DNA of 64,000 bases from Craurococcus roseus (GTDB lineage Bacteria > Pseudomonadota > Alphaproteobacteria > Acetobacterales > Acetobacteraceae), in the NCBI RefSeq assembly GCF_039523795.1, contig NZ_BAAAFZ010000015.1:112288-176287 (forward strand), written 5' to 3'. Below the pieces are notes generated by a model, which was not told where the DNA came from, did not search any database, and was given only the letters and a program-made list of their open reading frames with translations. Position 1 is the stretch's first letter. Each line of letters begins with the position of its first letter. A program made the translations under genes and the position numbers. Of the stretch, positions 7,637 to 15,254 are shown one piece after another.

Positions 7637-8569
7637 ATGGACACCGCACCCCCGACAACCGCGCCCGGCGGAGCCGCCGCCGCTGCCGCCGCCCTGGGCC
7701 GCGCCCGGCGCCGGGCGGTGCTGCTCGTGCTCGGGGCCGCCGCCGTCTTTTCCGTGGCGGGCGCCTTCGTGAAGGCGCTGGATGGCGCCATCCCGCTCGC
7801 GCAGGTGGTGTTCTGCCGCAACCTGTTCTGCTTGCCCGTCTTGCTGCCCCTGCTGTGGCGGGGCGGCGGCCTGCGCGCGTTGCGGACGTCCAGGCCGGGC
7901 CTGCACGCCTGGCGCACCGCGGCCGGGCTGATGGGCATGTGCGGCGCCTTCTACGGCTACGCGACGCTGCCGCTCGCCACCGTCACCGCGCTCGGCTTCA
8001 CCATGCCGCTGTTCCTGACCCTGCTCTCGATCCCCTTGCTGGGCGAGCGCGTCGGCCAGCGGCGCGGCGCGGCGGTGCTGGTGGGCTTCGGCGGCGTGCT
8101 GCTCATGGCCAACCCGGCGGGAATGCCGGAGGGCCAAGCCTTCGCGGTCGGCATCGTGCTCATGGGCGCGGTGGGATGGGCGTTGGCCATGATCTCCATC
8201 CGCCGCTTGGGCGACGCCGGCGAGAGCGGCGTTGCGATCGTGCTCTGGTTCGCCTTCAGCGCCGCCGTGGTGTCCGGCATCGCCGCCGCGCCGGGCTGGC
8301 TGGCGCCGACCGCGACGCAATGGCTGCTGCTGGCCGGCACCGGCCTCGTGTCGGCGGCGGCGCAGGTGATGATGACGGAGGGGTACCGGCGCGGCGAGGC
8401 GACCCTGCTCGCCCCGTTCGAGTACTCCGCCATCGTCTGGACCACGCTGACCGGCGCGCTCATCTGGGCCGAGTCGCCGGACGGCTGGGACTTGGCCGGC
8501 ATCCTCGTGCTGGTGGGCTCCGGCCTCTACATCTGGCGCCGCGAGGTGGCGCTCGGGTTGCGGCGGTGA
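7637..8569 (+). CDS. DMT superfamily transporter, EamA family
   Basis: A 310-residue inner-membrane protein with about ten hydrophobic helices arranged as two EamA repeats, the architecture of drug/metabolite exporters and of RhtA/YdcZ-like amino-acid exporters. The start at 7637 (MDTAPPTT) is uncertain: there is no Shine-Dalgarno, and an in-frame ATG at 7598 would overlap the start of the divergent Nudix gene. The hydrophobic core begins about 30 residues in, after an Ala/Arg-rich leader. Conserved EamA segments include the ALPLATVTALGFTMPLF region and LLGERVG. Substrate unknown. Confidence 0.82.
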   Translation: MDTAPPTTAPGGAAAAAAALGRARRRAVLLVLGAAAVFSVAGAFVKALDGAIPLAQVVFCRNLFCLPVLLPLLWRGGGLRALRTSRPGLHAWRTAAGLMGMCGAFYGYATLPLATVTALGFTMPLFLTLLSIPLLGERVGQRRGAAVLVGFGGVLLMANPAGMPEGQAFAVGIVLMGAVGWALAMISIRRLGDAGESGVAIVLWFAFSAAVVSGIAAAPGWLAPTATQWLLLAGTGLVSAAAQVMMTEGYRRGEATLLAPFEYSAIVWTTLTGALIWAESPDGWDLAGILVLVGSGLYIWRREVALGLRR

Positions 8570-8575
8570 CGCCGC

Positions 8576-9556
8576 CTACGTCACCAGCACCACCTTCCCG
8601 AAATGCCGGTTCGCCTTCATGTGCTCCAGCGCCGCCGCGGCCTCCGCCAGCGGGAAGGTCCGGTCGAGCGGCAGGCGCAGCTTGCCCGCCTCGACCGCGC
8701 CCCACAGGTCCGCCCGCATGCGCCGGTTGATCTCGCGCACCTCGTTCACGCTGCGGGTGCGGAACGTCACGCCGATGTAGCTGATGCGGCGCATGGCGTG
8801 GAGGTCGAAGTCGAACTCGCCCTTGGCGCCGCCGAGCCGGCCGACGTTGACGATGCGCCCGAGGATGGCGCAGGCGCGCAGGTTGCCGTTCGCCACCGGG
8901 GCCGAGACCTGGTCCACGATCAGCTCCACCCCACGCCCGCCGGTCGCCTCCAGCACGCGGTCGGGCCAAGCGGAATCGGAGGTGTCGACCGCCACGTCGC
9001 AGCCGAACTCGCCGAGCCGCGCCCGCCGCCCCGCGTCCGTGGAACTGCCGAGCACGAGCTTCGCGCCCATCAGCTTGGCGATCTGCATCCCCATCAATCC
9101 GACGCCGGAGGAGGCGCCCTGGATCAGCACGCACTCGCCCCGCGTGAGGCGGCCGTTGGTGACGACGGCGTCGTGCATGGTCTGTAGCGCTATGGGCAGC
9201 GTCGCCGCCTGCTCCCAACTCATGCTGTTGCCCGGTACCGGCGAGACGCGGCCCCAGTCAGCCACCGCGAGCTCGGCGTAGCCCGCGGCGCCGGAGCACA
9301 TCACCCGCGCGCCCGGTGCGATGCCGGCCGAGGCGGGCACCTCGGAGCCGACCTCCACCACCTCGCCCGCGAACTCCATGCCGACGATCGTGCCCGGGCC
9401 GCCGACGCTGCCGTGCGCGTGCCCGGCGGCCACGGCCAAGTCGGCGCGGTTGAGCCCGCACGCGCGCACCCGCACCAGCACCTGCTGCGCGGTTGGCTTA
9501 GGCTCCGGCACGTCCCGCACCTGCACGCCGGCTTCCGTGACGACGGCTGCTTTCAT
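8576..9556 (-). CDS. Zinc-independent MDR oxidoreductase (quinone oxidoreductase-like)
   Basis: A 326-residue medium-chain dehydrogenase/reductase of the NADPH:quinone reductase group. The N-terminal GroES-like part has VRVRACGLNRADLAVAAG and GMEFAGEVVEVG. The Rossmann part has LIQGASSGVGLMGMQIAKLMGA for NADPH binding. Catalytic and structural zinc cysteine clusters of alcohol dehydrogenases are absent. The ATG is preceded by an excellent GGAGGA Shine-Dalgarno. It is convergent with the EamA transporter (6-base gap) and 35 bases downstream of the methyltransferase gene. The substrate could be a quinone or an enoyl compound. Confidence 0.87.
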   Translation of the reverse strand: MKAAVVTEAGVQVRDVPEPKPTAQQVLVRVRACGLNRADLAVAAGHAHGSVGGPGTIVGMEFAGEVVEVGSEVPASAGIAPGARVMCSGAAGYAELAVADWGRVSPVPGNSMSWEQAATLPIALQTMHDAVVTNGRLTRGECVLIQGASSGVGLMGMQIAKLMGAKLVLGSSTDAGRRARLGEFGCDVAVDTSDSAWPDRVLEATGGRGVELIVDQVSAPVANGNLRACAILGRIVNVGRLGGAKGEFDFDLHAMRRISYIGVTFRTRSVNEVREINRRMRADLWGAVEAGKLRLPLDRTFPLAEAAAALEHMKANRHFGKVVLVT

Positions 9557-9591
9557 GGCTGGTCCTCCCTCAGGTCGGGTCGGAGGCTGGC

Positions 9592-10194
9592 CTATCCAAG
9601 CCGCGCGAGCCAGACCGTGTGGCCGCCGCACGCCGGGTCCTCCACGGCGTGCGCCGCGACTTCGAAGCCGTTCGCGGCCAGCAGCGCGCGGTACTCCGCA
9701 GCGTCGAGGCTCGCGTGGTAGAGCGGTTCGCCGCGGAACTGGACCATCGCCACGCCGTGCGCCGGGCCGCTGGTGAACATCAGGGCGGCGCCCGGCGCGG
9801 CGTGCGACCGGAAGACCGGGAACATCCGGCGCTGGTCCCCGGGGCGCAGGTGGAAGAAGCTGTCCCAGGCGAGGAGGCCGCCGAAGGCGCGGCCGAGCGA
9901 CAGCGCCCGCATGTCCGCGGCGCGCCAATCACCGCGCGGGAAGCGCTCCCGGCAAAGGCCGATCATCTCCGGCGCGGAGTCGATCCCGGTGACGGCGTGA
10001 CCGTTCTCGATCAGGTACCGCCCGATCGGCTCGGCGGAGCCGCAGCCGATGTCGAGCACCGCGGCGCCCGGGGGCAGGAGCGCCAGGAAGCGGTCGAGCC
10101 AGGCGCCTTCGAGCAGCGTGGTGCCGCGGTCCTCCGCCCAAGCGCGGGCGTGCCGCCGGTACAACCCGATGATGCGCTCGGCTTCGCAGGCCAC
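9592..10194 (-). CDS. Class I SAM-dependent methyltransferase
   Basis: A 200-residue methyltransferase. The SAM-binding motif I is VLDIGCGSAEPIG, followed by the acidic TGIDSAPEM loop and a motif II/III region around LLAWDSFFHLRPGDQ. The start codon is GTG at 10194, 6 bases after the stop of the upstream GNAT gene. It is part of a likely operon CopD-like / GNAT / methyltransferase / MDR. The target is unknown; the compact size suggests a small-molecule methyltransferase rather than an rRNA enzyme. Confidence 0.85.
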   Translation of the reverse strand: MACEAERIIGLYRRHARAWAEDRGTTLLEGAWLDRFLALLPPGAAVLDIGCGSAEPIGRYLIENGHAVTGIDSAPEMIGLCRERFPRGDWRAADMRALSLGRAFGGLLAWDSFFHLRPGDQRRMFPVFRSHAAPGAALMFTSGPAHGVAMVQFRGEPLYHASLDAAEYRALLAANGFEVAAHAVEDPACGGHTVWLARLG

Positions 10195-10200
10195 GCGGCC

Positions 10201-10629
10201 CTACAGCGTCTTGCGGAACCAGATCCGGCTGTGCCCCGGAGGCATGCCGTCCAGCCGGCCGAATTCGGTGTAGCCGTGCCGGGTCCAGAAGTGCGGCGCC
10301 TGGAAGCTGAAGGTGTCGGTGTAGGCGTCGGTGCAGCCGCGCGCCCGCGCGATGGCTTCTGCCCGGTCCAGCATGGCGCCGCCGACGCCCTGGCCGCGCA
10401 TGTCGGGCGCCATCCACAGCCAGTCGATGAACATCCAGTTCCAGTAAGTGAGGCCGAGCAGCCCGCCCTTCACCACAGAGTCGATCCGCGCCAGCACCGT
10501 GACCGGCTCGCGGTCGTAGGAACCGCCCATCTCCTGGTTGAAGGCGTGCAGCCCGCGCTGGATGGCGCTGACCGCCTCCATTTCCGGGAACTCGTCCTCG
10601 CTGATCTCGACTTGGCCGCCCGCGCTCAT
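10201..10629 (-). CDS. GNAT family N-acetyltransferase
   Basis: A 142-residue single-domain GNAT. The acetyl-CoA pyrophosphate-binding loop RGQGVGGAML is clear, preceded by the beta-4 strand FIDWLWMAPDM and followed by ARGCTDAYTDTFSFQAPHFW, typical of the C-terminal half of GNATs. The ATG at 10629 is chosen because the upstream in-frame sequence lies inside the preceding membrane-protein gene. It is 7 bases downstream of that gene. Acceptor unknown. Confidence 0.85.
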   Translation of the reverse strand: MSAGGQVEISEDEFPEMEAVSAIQRGLHAFNQEMGGSYDREPVTVLARIDSVVKGGLLGLTYWNWMFIDWLWMAPDMRGQGVGGAMLDRAEAIARARGCTDAYTDTFSFQAPHFWTRHGYTEFGRLDGMPPGHSRIWFRKTL

Positions 10630-10636
10630 CTCGCTC

Positions 10637-11098
10637 TCATCCGCCGAAGCGCCCCCAGGCCGCCACCGCCACGGTGAGCAGCCCGAGGATGAAGTTGATC
10701 GACACCAGTTGGCGAACCTTGTCGGCGTTCGCCGCCGCATCCGCCGTGTTCCCAGCCGCACGCGCCGTCCGGAACGCCCGCCACGGACCGAAGAACAGCG
10801 CCAGGTAGATGCCCGCCATCACCAGCCCCGTCAGGTGCATCAGGTGTATGTGCCAGCCGGAGCCGCGGAAGCCGCCGTACCAGAAGAACAGCAGCGCCCA
10901 GCCGGTCAGCAGCAGGGCCGGCATGGCGTGCCACACGATCAGGAAGAAGCGCCGCAGCGCGCCCTCGTGCAAGGCGAGCCGCGCCGGCGGTTCCAGCTCC
11001 GCGAGCGCCGGCCGCAGCGCCAGGAGCGCGAAGCCCATGCCGCCGACCCAGAGGACAGCGCCGAGGACGTGCAAGGAGTAGAGCAGTTGGCCGAGCAT
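10637..11098 (-). CDS. CopD/HemJ-like four-helix integral membrane protein
   Basis: A 153-residue protein with four predicted membrane helices. It starts LYSLHVLGAVLWVGGMGFAL and also contains LLTGWALLFFWYGGF, HIHLMHLTGLVMAGIYLALFF and a final helix near SINFILGLLTVAVAAWG. Conserved histidines in helix 1 (LHV) and in HIHLMHL resemble the haem- or copper-related CopD/HemJ-like families. A specific role in copper import or haem biosynthesis is not proved. It is first in the run leading to GNAT, methyltransferase and MDR genes. An uncharacterised small membrane protein is the cautious call. Confidence 0.72.
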   Translation of the reverse strand: MLGQLLYSLHVLGAVLWVGGMGFALLALRPALAELEPPARLALHEGALRRFFLIVWHAMPALLLTGWALLFFWYGGFRGSGWHIHLMHLTGLVMAGIYLALFFGPWRAFRTARAAGNTADAAANADKVRQLVSINFILGLLTVAVAAWGRFGG

Positions 11099-11116
11099 GG
11101 CGCGGGGTTTTTCCGT

Positions 11117-11764
11117 TCAGCGGCGGGGAAACGATGATGACAAGGCGATGACGGCTTCTGCGAGGGCCCGCGCTTCCGCCGCCGCCGCGGAGCGCGGCGC
11201 CGCTTCCGTCACCGCGAGGCCGTCGAGGAAGGCCGAGGCGAAATGCGCCCGGTTGCCGAGGCATTGCTCAAGCAGCGGCACCTCCATCTCCTTGAGCGCC
11301 GCCGCCACGCGGTCGCGCATCTTGCCTTGCGCGGGCACCCGGTTGAGCAAAGCCCGCAAAAGGCGCTTCTCCTCCGCCGCCAGCCGCCGCGTCCCTTCGC
11401 TCGCCCAAAGGTCGGCGGGCGAGGGCTGCACCGGCATGAGCACAAGGTCCGCGGCTCGGATAGCCACCTTGGCATCGGTGCCGGCGTGGGGCGGGGTGTC
11501 GAGCACCACGACGTCGTGGCTCCGCCGCAACTTGTCCAAGGCGGTCGGCACACGCCAGCCGGACGGGTGGGCGAAGGAGAGCGACGCCAACCCGTCCGCG
11601 CGCCGCTGCCGCTCCTCGTGCCAGCGGGTCACGGAGCCTTGGGGGTCGGTGTCGAGCAACCCGACGCGCCGCCCTTCGGCCGCGAGCACGGCGGCGAGGT
11701 TGACGGCCACCGTGGACTTGCCGGACCCGCCCTTCTGCTGCGCCACCGCGACTACGAAAGCCAT
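11117..11764 (-). CDS. ParA/MinD-family ATPase, orphan
   Basis: A 215-residue deviant-Walker ATPase. Walker A is QQKGGSGKST (about residues 9-18) with the signature lysine, followed by VGLLDTDPQGS and the Walker B-like VVVLDTPPH. This is the size of short ParA-like proteins that position cargo on the nucleoid or membrane. No parB, parS or chemotaxis/cellulose partner lies next to it, so its cargo is unknown. Its Shine-Dalgarno lies inside a stable hairpin, described separately. It sits downstream of the small membrane-anchored protein gene on the same strand, across 102 bases. Confidence 0.85.
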   Translation of the reverse strand: MAFVVAVAQQKGGSGKSTVAVNLAAVLAAEGRRVGLLDTDPQGSVTRWHEERQRRADGLASLSFAHPSGWRVPTALDKLRRSHDVVVLDTPPHAGTDAKVAIRAADLVLMPVQPSPADLWASEGTRRLAAEEKRLLRALLNRVPAQGKMRDRVAAALKEMEVPLLEQCLGNRAHFASAFLDGLAVTEAAPRSAAAAEARALAEAVIALSSSFPRR

Positions 11765-11795
11765 TCACGCGCCTCCTCCCGGCAGCGGGGGAGGC
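11765..11795 (-). promoter_or_regulatory. Hairpin sequestering the parA ribosome binding site
   Basis: On the minus strand, bases 11795-11771 form a stem of nine GC-rich pairs (GCCTCC-CCC against GGG-A-GGAGGC, one bulged A) around a six-base loop (GCTGCC). The 3' arm contains the only Shine-Dalgarno (GGAGG) of the ParA gene, about 8 bases before its ATG. The pairing is seen directly; a translational control role is inference. Confidence 0.5.
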
Positions 11796-11866
11796 TAGAG
11801 CACGATCGGGTAGGCCGGAACAGGCCGCCGCGACAGCGACGGGGCGACGCGCTCCGCTCCGACGGT

Positions 11867-12145
11867 TCAGCGGCGTTCGGTCGGGCGCGCCGCTTCGCCG
11901 GACGGCGAGCGCTGCGTCGCCGAGGACGGCGTGCTGTTCGGGTCCGTGGGGGAAGGCGTTCCGGACGGCGTCGGGTTGAGCGAGCTGCTGGGCGGCATCT
12001 GCGCCCCGGACCCCGTCGCCGACTGCGAGCGGGACGCCCCGGTCGTCGCTTCGGGCTGGCCCGTGTTGTCGCGTTGGAAGAAGAGCACCAGCGCGGCGAT
12101 GACCGCGATGACGGGGATGATGAGGAAGAGGGGCTTACGCTGCAT
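11867..12145 (-). CDS. Small membrane-anchored protein with Ser/Pro/Thr-rich tail
   Basis: A 92-residue hypothetical protein. It begins MQRKPLF, followed by one hydrophobic helix of about 17 residues (LIIPVIAVIAALVLFF) and then a low-complexity tail rich in Ser, Pro, Thr and Gly. The positive N-terminus suggests N-in, with the tail in the periplasm. An AAGGTCC ribosome-binding sequence precedes the ATG. No family was recognised. It is divergent from the NAD(P)HX repair gene at 12227. The tail could be a spacer or wall-facing linker; function unknown. Confidence 0.62.
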   Translation of the reverse strand: MQRKPLFLIIPVIAVIAALVLFFQRDNTGQPEATTGASRSQSATGSGAQMPPSSSLNPTPSGTPSPTDPNSTPSSATQRSPSGEAARPTERR

Positions 12146-12226
12146 GGACCTTACCGGGGGTGTTCCGCCACCGTAGCGCGCGAAGCGGCCGGCGGTTCGC
12201 CGGCGCCCCTCGTGGGAGGCCTGTGC

Positions 12227-13687
12227 ATGACCCTGGAGCTGCTGACCCCGGCCGAGATGGCGCGGGCCGACGCGGCGGCGATCGCGGGCGGAGTGCCCGG
12301 CATCGCGCTGATGGAGGCCGCAGGCCGCGCGGTGGCACGGGCGGCGCGGGCGCGGTTCCGCCCGTGCCGGACGCTGGTGCTTGCCGGGCCGGGCAACAAC
12401 GGCGGCGACGGCTACGTCGCGGCCCGCCTCCTGGAACGGCGGGGCTGGCCGGTGGCGGTCGCCATCCTGGCGCTCCCGCGGCCCGGCGGCGACGCGGCCT
12501 GGGCGGCCGCCCGGTGGCGCGGGCCGGTGGTGCCTTTCGCTCCCGCGGAGGCCCGGCGCGCCGGGCTGGTGGTGGACGCGGTGTTCGGCGCCGGCCTCGC
12601 GCGCGACCTGGACGGCGTCGCCGCCGAAACGCTCGCCGCCGCGTCCGCGCCGATCCTGGCGGTGGACGTGCCCTCCGGGCTCGACGGCGGAACCGGCGCG
12701 GTGCGCGGCTTCGCGCCTCAGGCGGCGCTGACCGTCACGTTCTTCCGTCGCAAGCCCGGACACCTGCTGCTGCCGGGCCGGAAGCTGTGCGGCGACGTGC
12801 TGCTGGCCGACATCGGGCTGGCGGCTTCCGTGCTGCCCGGAGTCGGGCCGCGCGCGTTCCGCAACGGGCCCGGCCTGTGGTCGCTGCCCGCCTTGTCACC
12901 TAGCGGCCACAAGTACACGCGCGGCCACCTCACGATCGTCGGCGGCGATGCGATGACCGGCGCGGCGCGCTTGGCCGCCGGCGCCGCGCACCGGGCGGGG
13001 GCCGGCCTCGTCACCGTCGCCGCGCCGGACGCGGCCGCGGCGGCGGTCTACCGCGCCGGCGATCCGGCCACGATCGTCTCCGAGGAGCCGGTCCCGGTGC
13101 TGCTGGACGACGGGCGCCGCGCCGTGTGGCTGCTCGGCCCCGGACTGCCGCCGACGCCGCGGACGCGCGGGACGCTGCGGCGCGTCATCGACGCGGGCCG
13201 CACGGCGGTCGTGGACGCGGGCGCGCTCTTGGCCTGCGCCGACGCGCCGGAAGCGCTCGCGGGCGCCGCCGTGCTCACGCCTCACGCCGGCGAGTTCGCG
13301 CGGGTCTTCGGCCCCGTGGGCGGCGACAAGCCGGCCGCCGCCCGCGCCGCCGCCGCGCGCACGGGCGCCGTCGTGTTGCTGAAGGGCGCCGACACCGTGG
13401 TCGCAGCGCCGGACGGCCGCGTCGCCATCAACGACAACGCGCCGCCGAGCCTCGCCATCGGCGGCACCGGCGACGTGCTCGCCGGCATCATCGCCGCGCT
13501 GCTGTGCCGGGGCATGGCGCCGTTCGACGCCGCTGCGGCTGGGGCTTGGCTGCACGGCGAGGCGGCCCGGCTGCGGCCCGGACCCGGCCTCGTGCCCGCC
13601 GACCTGATCAATCTGTTGCCAGGAGCCCTCGCGCACGCAGGCGGCACAGGATTCGGAGATGAAATCGCGCTAGGTTTCACCACGTAA
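12227..13687 (+). CDS. nnr: Bifunctional NAD(P)H-hydrate repair enzyme (epimerase and dehydratase)
   Basis: A 486-residue fusion that repairs hydrated NADH/NADPH. The N-terminal YjeF_N epimerase domain (about residues 1-210) includes GPGNNGGDGYVAARLL and LAVDVPSGLDGGTG. The C-terminal ribokinase-like dehydratase domain (about 220-486) includes HKYTRGHLTIVGG, VLTPHAGEFARVF, VLLKGADTVVA and the nucleotide-binding GGTGDVLAGIIAALL. The length is normal for the bacterial fusion. GTGGGAGG precedes the ATG at 12227. Malonyl-CoA decarboxylase follows 31 bases later. Confidence 0.96.
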   Translation: MTLELLTPAEMARADAAAIAGGVPGIALMEAAGRAVARAARARFRPCRTLVLAGPGNNGGDGYVAARLLERRGWPVAVAILALPRPGGDAAWAAARWRGPVVPFAPAEARRAGLVVDAVFGAGLARDLDGVAAETLAAASAPILAVDVPSGLDGGTGAVRGFAPQAALTVTFFRRKPGHLLLPGRKLCGDVLLADIGLAASVLPGVGPRAFRNGPGLWSLPALSPSGHKYTRGHLTIVGGDAMTGAARLAAGAAHRAGAGLVTVAAPDAAAAAVYRAGDPATIVSEEPVPVLLDDGRRAVWLLGPGLPPTPRTRGTLRRVIDAGRTAVVDAGALLACADAPEALAGAAVLTPHAGEFARVFGPVGGDKPAAARAAAARTGAVVLLKGADTVVAAPDGRVAINDNAPPSLAIGGTGDVLAGIIAALLCRGMAPFDAAAAGAWLHGEAARLRPGPGLVPADLINLLPGALAHAGGTGFGDEIALGFTT

Positions 13688-13718
13688 ATCGTCGCGAGCA
13701 ACTGGGACGAGTCCAAGC

Positions 13719-15161
13719 ATGTCCGAAGTCGCCGAGCAGAGCGGCCTATTCGATCGCGCGCTGCGCCGTGTCACCAGCCTTTGGCGCGACATGGCGGAGC
13801 GGGTCAGCGGCGCCGAGGAGGATTCGATCGAGGCGCAGATGCGCGCCTGCCTCAACGGCCGCGGCGGCGAGGTGTCCGCGCGCAACCGCGCCGCCAAGCT
13901 CGCGCAGGCCTACCTCGCCCTCAACGCCGAGGGGCGCCGCTCCTTTCTGCGGACCCTCGCCGCTTTCGACTCCGACCCGGCCGCCGTCCGCGTCGCCACC
14001 GAGCGCTTGGCCGACGCGGCCGACGCCGAAGCGCAAGCCGCGGCCAAGGCGGAACTCCGCCGCGTGCTGGAGCCGCCGCGGCTGCGGCTGCTGATGCAGA
14101 TCAACACCATCCCGGACGGGGTGAAGTTCCTGGTGGACCTCCACGCCGAGATGCTGCGGGCGAGCGCGGAAGGGGACAAACGCATCCAGGCGCTGGCGAC
14201 CGACCTGAAGACGTTGCTGGCGAGCTGGTTCGACGTGGGCTTCCTGGAGCTGCGGCGGATAGACTGGTCCTCGCCCGCGTCCTTGCTGGAGAAGCTCGTC
14301 CAGTACGAGGCGGTCCACCGCATCCGCACCTGGCGCGACCTCAAGAACCGGCTCGATTCCGACCGGCGCTGCTACGCCTTCTTCCACCCCCGCATGCCCG
14401 ACGAACCGCTCATCTTCGTGGAGGTGGCGCTGGTGAAGGGGCTCTCCGATTCGGTGCAGCGCCTGCTCGACGAGAAGGCGCCGGTGCTCGACCCGCGCGA
14501 AGCGGACACCGCCATCTTCTACTCCATCAACAACTGCCAGCGCGGCCTGGACGGGATCTCCTTCGGCAATTTCCTCATCAAGCGCGTGGTGGAGCTGTTG
14601 GGGCAGGAACTGCCCAACGTTAAGGCCTTCGCCACCTTGTCGCCGATCCCGGGCTTCTGCCGCTGGTTGCAGGAGCGCCTGTCCGATCCCGCGGCCAAGC
14701 TGCTGACGGACGAGGAAGGGGCGGCGCTCCGGGCCGCGGCCCCGCCGCCGCTCGGCGCGGGGGCGGAGGGCGGCACGGCGGTGGTCGCGGCGGAAACGCC
14801 GGCCGAGACCCTGTCGCGCATCTTGAAGCGGCGCGGCTGGACGCGGGAGGAGCGCGTGGCACGAGCGCTGGAACCGGTGCTGACCCGGCTCTGCGCCGGC
14901 TACCTGCTCAACGAGGCGGGCAGGAACGGAAGGCGCGCGCGCGATCCGGTGGCCCACTTCCACCTGTCCAACGGGGCGCGGGTGGAACGCATCAACTGGC
15001 GCGGCGATGTGTCCGAGAAGGGCCTGCGCGAGAGCGCGGGGCTGATGGTCAACTACCTTTACGACCCTGCCAAGATCGAGGACCACCATGAGGAGTACGT
15101 GGGCGAGGGCAGACGCCCCGCGGCGGCGTCCATCCGGCGGCTCGCCCGGGGCTGGAACTGA
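13719..15161 (+). CDS. Malonyl-CoA decarboxylase
   Basis: A 480-residue enzyme that decarboxylates malonyl-CoA to acetyl-CoA. The N-terminal part is the helical tetramerisation domain. The C-terminal acetyltransferase-like catalytic domain carries FATLSPIPGF, with the conserved serine, and DPVAHFHLSNGARVERINW, with the conserved histidine, plus GLMVNYLYDP near the end. Length and motifs match the MCD family of eukaryotes and rhizobia rather than the biotin-dependent decarboxylases. Neither malonyl-CoA synthetase (matB) nor a malonate transporter (matC) is adjacent, which differs from the classical rhizobial mat operon. Confidence 0.93.
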   Translation: MSEVAEQSGLFDRALRRVTSLWRDMAERVSGAEEDSIEAQMRACLNGRGGEVSARNRAAKLAQAYLALNAEGRRSFLRTLAAFDSDPAAVRVATERLADAADAEAQAAAKAELRRVLEPPRLRLLMQINTIPDGVKFLVDLHAEMLRASAEGDKRIQALATDLKTLLASWFDVGFLELRRIDWSSPASLLEKLVQYEAVHRIRTWRDLKNRLDSDRRCYAFFHPRMPDEPLIFVEVALVKGLSDSVQRLLDEKAPVLDPREADTAIFYSINNCQRGLDGISFGNFLIKRVVELLGQELPNVKAFATLSPIPGFCRWLQERLSDPAAKLLTDEEGAALRAAAPPPLGAGAEGGTAVVAAETPAETLSRILKRRGWTREERVARALEPVLTRLCAGYLLNEAGRNGRRARDPVAHFHLSNGARVERINWRGDVSEKGLRESAGLMVNYLYDPAKIEDHHEEYVGEGRRPAAASIRRLARGWN

Positions 15162-15221
15162 GGGCGTCCATCCGGGCCGGCGGCCCCGCTGGATTCTTCG
15201 CGAGGCATCGCGGGCAGGATG

Positions 15222-15254
15222 TTGATCGTTCTTATAACGTATTAGAATAACGCC
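15222..15254 (+). promoter_or_regulatory. AT-rich promoter with overlapping 26-bp dyad; probable leaderless start
   Basis: A -35-like TTGATC (15222-15227) and a -10-like TAGAAT (15243-15248) are 15 bases apart, and the ATG begins only 7 bases after the -10 element. Bases 15227-15252 form an imperfect palindrome (CGTTnTTnTAA / TTAnAAnAACG) that covers the promoter. There is no room for a Shine-Dalgarno. The elements are read from sequence; operator function and leaderless translation are inferred. Confidence 0.55.

Noticed and set aside
15173..15188. GGGCC-GGC-GGCCC hairpin after malonyl-CoA decarboxylase as a terminator
   Set aside because: Short stem, three-base loop and no T-tract.
15227..15252. 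Naming the 26-bp dyad a Zur box
   Set aside because: The half-sites do not match Zur operators I know well enough, so it is reported only as an unidentified dyad.
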